A DNA stretch of 20,892 bases from Corallochytrium limacisporum. Its lineage: Eukaryota; Opisthokonta. This document shows, in pieces, positions 1 through 7,168 of this stretch. Numbering within the stretch: the first letter of the stretch is position 1; the number at the start of each line of letters is the position of its first letter. Made by a program: the position numbers and the translations under genes. The notes beneath the pieces are model-generated. The model did not search any database. It was given only the letters and a program-made list of their open reading frames with translations, and was not told the origin of the DNA. The stretch is from NCBI GenBank assembly GCA_002811645.1, contig PDIP01000154.1, positions 43,275-64,166 on the forward strand. Direction: 5' to 3'.

Positions 1-1053
1 CCCTCCTTATATTTCGGTGCATGTTTTTAGGCAGATTCCTCCTTAACTTATGGGGCAGAGGTTGGTAGAGTTTGGTGCGGAGAGCGGAAATGGGCATTTG
101 GGAAGGGGGCGGTGAGTCATTCTACTTGGCCCCTCACCCAAATCTTTCGCGCTTCGCGCTCACCCCCCGATATTCGATTGGCTGGTGCCTTTCTCTGCTG
201 CCATCTTCCTTCTGTCTGATTTTCCAACCATCCGATGTTGGTGGGAGGGACGAGGAGCATGCTATGCTAAGGCTTCCGATGGTGATTGACCAGGGGCCCA
301 GGAGGCTTTCATTCCGCAGTCTCCTTCTGTCAGAGAACGGAGAGAGCTGGCAGCTCAAAATTTCCCAGTGGGGATCCGCCCCCACCCCGGGGGGCCGGGA
401 GAGGGGACTCTCCATCACACAGCTCACGGCAGAAAGCAAAAAGAGAATCCCTACATCAGAATTAAACCTGATAACCTCATTTAACAAATTGACATTCACC
501 GTGTTAAAATTAGCGTTCGGTCGAGGGGAGAGATGGTGAAGGAGGTGACCGGCAGTGGTAGCAGGGAAGTGCAGCGTGATGGGTAGTTTTACTTCCTTTG
601 CGAACGGCCCGTGCGTTTTGCGGGCTTTTCACCACTCTACACAGTGATTGTGTCCCAGTGTAATCTCTTACCGGCGGACCGGTACGTCTGGTTCCCCCAC
701 TGTCCAGTTGTGCGCGTGCGTAGGGATACAGAGCGAAACAAGTGGGGAGCGGATGAGTTGTCGGTCGACAGGCACCGATGCGGCCCTGCTGATAAGCATT
801 GGATCGCTCACCGAGTGTTGTTCTCCCTCTGCCTCCTTTGTCGTTGTCTGTGGGGTAGTTTGCGACCCCAGTGCAGACAATTCGGACGCAAATGAGGTAG
901 GGCGCGCGACCACAACTGTCACCTCAGCGAGTTCTAGTAACCGCTTGACTCTACTGTCTCTGCTAATGGTAAATCAATGTCGAACTGGATCGGAACACTG
1001 GCGGGAATTAGACACCCAACCATTCGACGATAGACACAGCTCGATTCCTACAA
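1..1053. other. Spacer and 5' flank of the IVD gene, no gene seen
   Basis: No reading frame here resembles a known protein. The longest ones (72-539 and 648-1265 on the plus strand) have arbitrary composition, and the second overlaps the IVD gene in another frame. In-frame stops at 964-966 and 1009-1011 separate this stretch from the IVD start. An inverted CCAAT element (ATTGGC) lies at 177-182, probably too far away to serve IVD. The stretch must hold the IVD promoter and 5' UTR, but I see no convincing TATA box. No tRNA-like fold was recognised. Confidence 0.6.
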
Positions 1054-2334
1054 ATGTCTGGTCTGATCAAATGCACTGGCCTGCGCAACTCAGCGGTCCG
1101 AGGCGCTGTGCGGCCCACTGCTGCAGTGCTCGCCCACAACCGCCGCAGCTTTACTTCGGACAACCTCACGCAGTTCTTTGGCTTTACCGAAATTCAGAAG
1201 GATCTTTCCTTGGCCACGGAGAGGTTCGGCGAGAAACACATCAAACCAATTGCGGCCGAGGTTGACCGAAAGGACGAGTTTCCGATGCACCTTTGGAAAG
1301 AACTCGGCAACGCCGGTTTACTCGGGGTTACAGCTCCGGAAAAATACGGTGGCCTGGGTCTGAATTATATGGACCACGTTGTGGTCCTAGAACAGTTCGG
1401 ACGGTACTCATGCGCGATCGGTCTGTCGATCGGTGCCCATTCCAATCTTTGCATCAATCAGTTGCGCCTGAATGGCTCGGAGGCGCAGATGGAAAAGTAC
1501 CTACCGGACCTGTGCGCAGGTGACAAGGTCGGAGGACTGGCCATGAGTGAGCATGGCAGTGGCAGTGACGTGGTTAGTATGTCTATGCATGCAAAGCAAG
1601 ACTCCAATGGTGACTTTATCCTCAATGGATCCAAGATGTGGTGCACCAACGGGCCGATTGCCGACACATTGATCGTCTACGGTAAGACTGAGCCGGACAA
1701 AGGGCCCCATGGCATCACCGCGTTCATCATTGAGCGTGGCATGGAAGGCTTTAGCAACGGCATTCGAGTGGACAAGTACGGACATCGCGGCAGTCCGACC
1801 GGTGAGTTGGTCTTCGAGGACTGCCGCGTACCCAAGGAGAACGTCTTGGGTGGTGTAAACAAGGGCGTCAAGGTGCTGATGAGTGGTCTAGACTACGAGC
1901 GTGTGACTCTTGCTGCCATGCCTGTCGGCCTGATGAGCAGCGCCCTGGACTACTGTGTCCCTTACCTCCATGAACGCAAGCAGTTCGGACAGGAGATTGG
2001 TGCGTTCCAGCTCATGCAAGCCAAGTTGGCAGCTCTCTACTCTAAGACCATGGCCATGCGCAGCTACATGTACACCGTCGCGCGTGCGTGTGATGATCCC
2101 ACAGTCGATCGACGCAGTCTGCGGAAGGACGCGGCCTCGCTGATTCTGATGGCGGGCGAAATGTCCGTGGAATGCGCGAGCGATGCAGTGCAGATCTTTG
2201 GCGGCAATGGCCTGACCAATGACTATCCAGTTGGTCGTTTGCTACGCGACTGCAAGCTGTACACCATTGGCGGAGGCACGCACGAAATGCGACAGATGCT
2301 GATCGGCCGAGAGATCATGCAGGACTCCAGGTAG
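1054..2334 (+). CDS. IVD: Isovaleryl-CoA dehydrogenase, mitochondrial
   Basis: FAD-dependent acyl-CoA dehydrogenase of 426 residues that oxidises isovaleryl-CoA to 3-methylcrotonyl-CoA in leucine breakdown and passes electrons to ETF in the mitochondrial matrix. The first ~35 residues are rich in Arg, Ala and Ser with no acidic residues, as in a mitochondrial presequence. Acyl-CoA dehydrogenase signature 1 lies around residues 163-175 (MSEHGSGSDVVS) and signature 2 at 380-399 (Q-x2-GGNG to RLLRD). The segment MSGLDYER at 276-283 carries Glu282, which matches the IVD catalytic base in helix G. It is the position and context of this Glu that separates IVD from medium- and short-chain enzymes. 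Blocks such as GAHSNLCINQL and LIVYGKT also match IVD. Length is typical. The start is fixed by the in-frame stop at 1009-1011 with no ATG between. The gene is tail to tail with the hydratase at 2598-3578. No introns. Confidence 0.95.
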   Translation: MSGLIKCTGLRNSAVRGAVRPTAAVLAHNRRSFTSDNLTQFFGFTEIQKDLSLATERFGEKHIKPIAAEVDRKDEFPMHLWKELGNAGLLGVTAPEKYGGLGLNYMDHVVVLEQFGRYSCAIGLSIGAHSNLCINQLRLNGSEAQMEKYLPDLCAGDKVGGLAMSEHGSGSDVVSMSMHAKQDSNGDFILNGSKMWCTNGPIADTLIVYGKTEPDKGPHGITAFIIERGMEGFSNGIRVDKYGHRGSPTGELVFEDCRVPKENVLGGVNKGVKVLMSGLDYERVTLAAMPVGLMSSALDYCVPYLHERKQFGQEIGAFQLMQAKLAALYSKTMAMRSYMYTVARACDDPTVDRRSLRKDAASLILMAGEMSVECASDAVQIFGGNGLTNDYPVGRLLRDCKLYTIGGGTHEMRQMLIGREIMQDSR

Positions 2335-2597
2335 AAGTAAGAAGCACAATAGCCAGAACCTGATGCATCTCGTGTTAACTCGCCAAGTTTAACACTGTCA
2401 TCATTATGAACCAGTTAGTCAATACACAAAGGCTTTGTACAATTTCGGTAGCCATCAAACTATCAAATGTGTCGTGACAGGTGTGGTGTATTTTTATTTA
2501 AAGGGTTTTGAATACGTGTTGCACCGTGCACTGGTCCCTTCTCTGATCATCGGTTTGTTCGTTTCTGGGTGAGTTTGGTTTGAAATTGATTCTATGC
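2335..2597. other. Convergent 3' UTR spacer between IVD and the hydratase
   Basis: This short spacer is shared by the 3' ends of two convergent genes. It is more AT-rich than the flanking coding DNA. It carries a minus-strand AATAAA for the hydratase. For IVD only a variant AATACA (2421-2426) is visible, so the two transcripts may overlap at their 3' ends. Confidence 0.6.
2493..2498 (-). terminator. Poly(A) signal AATAAA for the hydratase gene
   Basis: TTTATT on the plus strand reads AATAAA on the minus strand, about 100 nt past the hydratase stop codon. The motif is canonical and the distance plausible, but the cleavage site is unknown. Confidence 0.5.
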
Positions 2598-3578
2598 TCA
2601 GGGGCACCACTTGGCGGGTCGCTTCTCTAAAAACGAGCTTACACCTTCCTTACCGTCCGGCGTAGCTCGCACGTCAGCCAGCAACCGTGCGGTGTCCTTC
2701 ACCACGTCCATCTCAATGGGGCGATTGTAAACCGTGTAGATCAGTTCCTTGGCTGCACCTGCAGCTGATGGGCTCACCTGCAATAATTCGGCCTCGTAGC
2801 GTTCCCGCACACTCTGCAGATCGGCCGGGCTGTCCGCGACCTCATGAAGCATGCCAATCTTTTCAGCAACATCAGCTCCGAATCGCTCACCAGTAAGGAA
2901 GAAGCGTGTGGCATTACGCTTGCCAATCGCACCAATGACATAGGGAGAGATCGTGGCGGGTGTGATGCCGAGACGAACTTCACTATAACCGAATTTCGCT
3001 GTCTTGACACCGACCGCGATGTCACAGACGCAGACCAGGCCAGCGCCTCCTCCAATACCAGCACCATTAATGAGGCCAACAACGGGGACCGGAACGCGTG
3101 CAATTTGGTTCAGCATCTTTGAGAAATTTACAGCTGCTTCATAGTTCTGTTCTTTGGAGTTCAAGGCCCCCTGCTTCATCCAGTTGAGATCCGCTCCGGC
3201 GCAGAAGCTCTTGCCCTCGCCAGTGAAGAAGACGCCACGGAGCTCGTGCTTTTCGGCCATCTCCCGCACGGTGCGGAAGCACTGGTCGAGGCCATCGATT
3301 ACTGCCTGGGACATGGCATTGTGATGCTTGGGATTGGTCAGCGTGACAGTGGCAAATCCGACACTGTTGACCTTCAGATTCACACTGTCATTGCCGGACT
3401 CGTGAACAATACTCGAGCCAGATGAATACATCCGACGGCAACCAGTAGCAGCACTGGACAAGGTGGCACGAGCTGCAATGTGCTGGAAGTTCGCTCCGGT
3501 GCTGCTTATGGCGGAAGCACCGCGGAAAGCTACAAGTCTACAAGCCATGGTGAAATTCAGATGCCCTAACCGTACCAT
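2598..3578 (-). CDS. Mitochondrial crotonase, LiuC-type 3-methylglutaconyl-CoA hydratase
   Basis: Crotonase-fold protein of 326 residues. The likely reaction is hydration of 3-methylglutaconyl-CoA to HMG-CoA, the fifth step of leucine breakdown. Residues 1-50 are basic and Ser/Ala-rich, suggesting a mitochondrial presequence; Met1 or Met11 could be the start, and an in-frame stop lies at 3582-3584. The oxyanion-hole motif is at 125-134 (FCAGADLNWM) and the second at 171-186 (NGAGIGGG to CVCD). Of the two glutamates used by enoyl-CoA hydratase and animal AUH, the first is Gly180, while the second, Glu200 (GYSEVRLG), is kept. The following ITPATISPYVIGAIG and FFLTGERF blocks are, from memory, typical of bacterial LiuC/AtuE hydratases rather than animal AUH. 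The convergent IVD neighbour supports a leucine role. A broader enoyl-CoA hydratase remains possible. The crotonase call is firm; the substrate is inferred. Confidence 0.88.
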   Translation of the reverse strand: MVRLGHLNFTMACRLVAFRGASAISSTGANFQHIAARATLSSAATGCRRMYSSGSSIVHESGNDSVNLKVNSVGFATVTLTNPKHHNAMSQAVIDGLDQCFRTVREMAEKHELRGVFFTGEGKSFCAGADLNWMKQGALNSKEQNYEAAVNFSKMLNQIARVPVPVVGLINGAGIGGGAGLVCVCDIAVGVKTAKFGYSEVRLGITPATISPYVIGAIGKRNATRFFLTGERFGADVAEKIGMLHEVADSPADLQSVRERYEAELLQVSPSAAGAAKELIYTVYNRPIEMDVVKDTARLLADVRATPDGKEGVSSFLEKRPAKWCP

Positions 3579-4262
3579 GTCCTACATCGTATCAGACACG
3601 CCATTCGTATGCCAGGGGCATGCACCACCGGTGTGCACTCAGATATAGCCTGAGGCCGTTCAGAAAGTACATGCACACTGATTTCCTGGGCACGGCTATA
3701 AACGAAGCAAACTTCACGCACGCACGTACACAACACAGACAACGCACGCGCACCACAAGCACCCAAAACAACGGCAAACACACCAGCCTTCTCGCAACCC
3801 GATAGGCTTCAGGTCCCGTGCTTTCCACAGCACCGTCGTTTATTCGTATTTTCCCATATTTTTCTTTTTCTCATTTGTGTTCTGCGCAATCTCTGGGCCT
3901 CTCGCCATCCTTCCACCCTGTGTGTACTGGTGCCAATACGCGGGCCCCTCCCTTCCCCTTCACCCCCTCCCCTCTTTCCCTGTGTTCCCGACCCACCCAC
4001 CGCCGTGTGTGTTGCTCGCTTGCCTTTCCCACAGTGTCTCAGGCCCTGCCCATGTTTCCCGGGGCGCACCGTGATTTAGTGTGGCCCGTCCGAGAGTGCG
4101 AATTCGGGTGCACGACTTGCCTCCCGGTGCGCCTACATGATCTCCACGGCTTGTCTCGTGATCAGCTGTGCACTTCAGTGGATAATATTTGTACTGCTTT
4201 TAATATCAAGATGAGTTCCAAACTGTAACCAATAGCATAGACCGTCCGTGTCGCTTTCTGTT
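3579..4262. other. Spacer: hydratase promoter and transporter 3' UTR, no gene
   Basis: The left part is the 5' flank of the hydratase gene and is CA-rich around 3717-3785. The middle (3845-4015) is a C/T-rich tract on the plus strand. The right end is the transporter 3' UTR. A minus-strand AATAAA (3839-3844) is about 420 nt past the transporter stop and could be its poly(A) signal. A weak minus-strand TATA-like run sits at 3643-3648, about 65 nt upstream of the hydratase start. Frames in this region have skewed composition and match nothing I know. Confidence 0.5.
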
Positions 4263-6161
4263 TCAGTCGACAATGACAGTCGCACCTGCCATGAGCAGCC
4301 AGCAAATCGCGCCAACTACGTAGATACCACTGGCCAGAGAGAAGACAAGCACCCAAGAATGCGTGGTGGCCAGCATCCATCCAGTCAGGTACACACCAAT
4401 GATGCCGGGTATCGTCGCTGAGGTGTTGCCCATTGCAAACACTACGCCTGCATAGCGGGGAGCAATGTCCAGCTGACTGATACTCACACCAACGAACGTG
4501 AACGCATTCGCAGCCAGTGCAAACGTAACGCATACCATGCCTGCCACCGCAGTGTGTGCGACAAAGGCGGCAAAAAGTAGAAACACCGCTGGACCGAGCA
4601 TGCCTACGCTCTGCGCAATGTGCCGCACCGTCAGCACCGAGTACCCGCGGCTGATCATGCCATCGGCCCACAGTCCAGCGACGATGCCCATAACCCCTTG
4701 TACCGCAAACGGCAGGATGGCATAATATCCCACATTCTCCACGTCCACGTTGTACTGTTCGTGATAGTAGGCGGGGAGCCAGCTGAGCAGCACATAGGTA
4801 CCCCAGCCGTTGCAGAAATGATTGATGAGAATGGCCCAGACTTCTCTTCGGCTGAGCAGTTTGGCCCAGGGGACGGTATAGGCCAGGCCTTCTGGCGATG
4901 ACGGCGATGCAATCGGGCTGTCGGCCCGCGGATGTTGGCCGTACTCGTCAACGTCTGGATGTGCGCTGCGGTCATGACGGCCGAGGTCTCTCGCAGAGCG
5001 CTGACGCATGAGCTGCGGATCCTCATCATCATCTGCCTCGTTCACACCGTTGCCATTGTAGTTCTGTTCAAGAGGCGCACCGTCCATCTGGTCCTCGTCC
5101 TCATCGTCGCCAACCAGTGGTTGGTAGTCACCTCCGGAGCCACCAGAACGCCCACCATTAGTCGTACCGATCTTCCCCCAGTACCCTCGCTCACGCTCTT
5201 GCTCAGATTGCAGCCGCTGCTGGGTGTGCTCATGCTGAATGTAGAGCAGCTCACGGTCGGATATGGTCGGATGACCCTGCGGCTGGGACGTGCCATGACG
5301 GTGCCAGGGAATATTCCAGACTAGGCCTAATGTACCGAAAACGTAAAAAATCCACCGCCAATTTGCGAACGTTAACAGCAGTGCAGATACAAGATTCGCC
5401 AGGACCTGCCCGGCGTAGCACGCAGCCGTGACAAGGGCGACTGCTCTGCTCTGTTCTCGCTGTGGCATCCACTTGGCAATGACTGAATGGATGGCGGGAT
5501 ATGCCAATCCCTCACCAACTCCCAACATTGAGCGGCAGAAGAGGAGGACGCCGAAATTGATATCTGCAGCCGCAGGAGTCAGAACAGTTATCAAACTCCA
5601 AGCGATGCTACCAAACGCTAAAACGTACCGTCCACCGAACCGATCGGCCAGGAATCCTCCAATGATGTTCGCGACGAGGTAGCCCCAGAAGAAGGAGCTG
5701 AAAACCAGACCTTTCTTGGTGTCATCCCATCCGTACTCGGGTGCCATGGCCTCAGCAGCGATGCTAATGTTGCTTCGATCGGCGTAGCAGACTAGGATCG
5801 CCAATGCACACAGGATTACCACAATGTACCGGCGCGGAAAGTAGGCGGTCAGGGGGAGATCGAGTTCGTAGTCGACAATTTCGCAATTAATGTCCATCGC
5901 TGTGCTGCCATCTCCGTCACCATACGCGGACCCGAAGCCTCGCGGACTACCTAGCATGCCTAGGTCCAGCGGTGAGGCGGGCATGCCTCCTTGAGATTCG
6001 CTGAGGGTCCTGTGCAGTAGTGGAAACTCCGGCACGTCGTACTGTACGATGCTGTCTTGTCCGCCGCTTGTTCGCGGTGACCGATCTATTCCTCCTGTGC
6101 CTGCTAGGCTGTCATTGGAGCCCCTCGCTTTCAGGATCGGGCTCTCTGCGTCCGAAACCAT
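4263..6161 (-). CDS. SLC17/PHT4-like anion transporter (major facilitator superfamily)
   Basis: Membrane transporter of 632 residues with about twelve hydrophobic segments. It resembles the SLC17 family (organic anion and phosphate carriers) and especially the plant PHT4/ANTR group. Residues 1-105 are polar and probably cytosolic. TM1 starts near 111 and contains CYADR (Arg129), the family's conserved TM1 arginine. MFS motif A, GGFLADRFGGR, is at 168-178. GVGEGLAYPAIH at 214-225 carries the conserved Glu217 and His225. The second half opens with VPWAKLLSRREVWA (430-443) and includes NGWGTYVLLSWLPAYY and QLDIAPRYAG, both close to PHT4 proteins. The central loop, about 287-430, is far longer than usual and is acidic and Ser/Gly/Asn-rich. 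An in-frame stop 45 nt upstream of the ATG supports this start. The substrate cannot be told from sequence: phosphate, nucleotide, glutamate or other anions are possible. Plasma-membrane or endolysosomal location is open. Confidence 0.88.
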   Translation of the reverse strand: MVSDAESPILKARGSNDSLAGTGGIDRSPRTSGGQDSIVQYDVPEFPLLHRTLSESQGGMPASPLDLGMLGSPRGFGSAYGDGDGSTAMDINCEIVDYELDLPLTAYFPRRYIVVILCALAILVCYADRSNISIAAEAMAPEYGWDDTKKGLVFSSFFWGYLVANIIGGFLADRFGGRYVLAFGSIAWSLITVLTPAAADINFGVLLFCRSMLGVGEGLAYPAIHSVIAKWMPQREQSRAVALVTAACYAGQVLANLVSALLLTFANWRWIFYVFGTLGLVWNIPWHRHGTSQPQGHPTISDRELLYIQHEHTQQRLQSEQERERGYWGKIGTTNGGRSGGSGGDYQPLVGDDEDEDQMDGAPLEQNYNGNGVNEADDDEDPQLMRQRSARDLGRHDRSAHPDVDEYGQHPRADSPIASPSSPEGLAYTVPWAKLLSRREVWAILINHFCNGWGTYVLLSWLPAYYHEQYNVDVENVGYYAILPFAVQGVMGIVAGLWADGMISRGYSVLTVRHIAQSVGMLGPAVFLLFAAFVAHTAVAGMVCVTFALAANAFTFVGVSISQLDIAPRYAGVVFAMGNTSATIPGIIGVYLTGWMLATTHSWVLVFSLASGIYVVGAICWLLMAGATVIVD

Positions 6162-7168
6162 TGTTCGTTTTGCAACTTGGGTTTTGTTGTGGTGTTTTAC
6201 TTTCTAGCCTAAATATACAGCCTATCACTCATTAATTCATGTCATGCTTAACCAAACCTGAGTTCCATCTCCCTGAACTATAGGGTAATCAGCAGTTTGT
6301 TCTTTACCGGGCTCTTTGTACCATAGCCGTCAGCTTTCCTTTGAGACTCAGACAGTCCTTAGTTTCTTTACATTCACCTTATAACCGAGTAAACTTTCGA
6401 AGCTGTCTGTGCAGTCCGTTCCCAAATACCTTTCCGTTTCATGGACACCCTCGTCCAACTTTTTCTGCTGGCGTTGTCCATTCCCAGTGAAACAACGGGA
6501 GAGACCCAAAGACACCCACACACACACAGACATACACACCCAAATCCAAAACCGGTTCCGTCCCGACCCATCCATTAAGGGAGCCATCTATTACAGGGGC
6601 GTTCCGGCAGGTACATTGGCTTACGGATCCCCCTCAGACTCCGGTCCCCTCGCATTTGCTCGCTGGTCTCGTTCTCCTTTTCCTGTGTGCGATTATAACC
6701 TACCCACCCACCCCTTTCCTTTCTTTTTTTCTGCTTGCTCCCTGTCTTCGGCTCCTCCGCCCCCTTCCCCCCCCCCTCCCCTCCTCCCTTTCGGCTGCGG
6801 CCCCTCACCCGGCCAAGGGGGTTGGCCCGACAGTCCGGAGAGAGAGTGTGTGTTGTGTTTCCCTTTTCGCTTTTTAAATTTTCTTCCTTTCCACCCCTCC
6901 TCTTCGCTTTCCAGGGTTTCCTCCCCTCAACACCGGGGAAAGACTGGACTGGGGAAAAAATTTCCTCAGACCGGCATCACAGAAGAAACAAAGGCAAAGA
7001 GCGAAATTACCATGTTTTTATCTTTCAACAAACAAAATGAGCCCCAACATCTCTCCAAGCAAGAGCCATTACCTATCTTCAGAAGTTCAACATGACAACA
7101 AAAGTCAAGGACACGAACAACCACAATGTCCAAGTGTTCTAGTGGACCATGCCGGACTAGACAGGTCC
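6162..7168. other. Spacer: transporter promoter and kinase 3' UTR, no gene
   Basis: The left 250 bp is moderately AT-rich and should hold the transporter promoter. A CA-rich patch lies at 6510-6540. From about 6690 to 6800 the plus strand is almost pure C and T, with a C10 run at 6767-6776. The long plus-strand frame at 6409-7095 is this skew translated into Pro, Ser and Phe and is not a credible protein. I see no AATAAA for the kinase gene. Confidence 0.5.

Noticed and set aside
72-539. 155-residue plus-strand frame in the left spacer
   Set aside because: No domain or family resemblance, arbitrary composition, and a similar-sized frame on the opposite strand. It is probably chance in GC-moderate DNA.
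4162-4671. 169-residue minus-strand frame at the 3' end of the transporter gene
   Set aside because: It overlaps the transporter in another frame and has a Cys/His/Arg-rich composition typical of a shadow of hydrophobic coding DNA.
6409-7095. 228-residue plus-strand frame between transporter and kinase
   Set aside because: Its Pro/Ser/Phe runs come from the C/T-rich tract, and no domain is seen.
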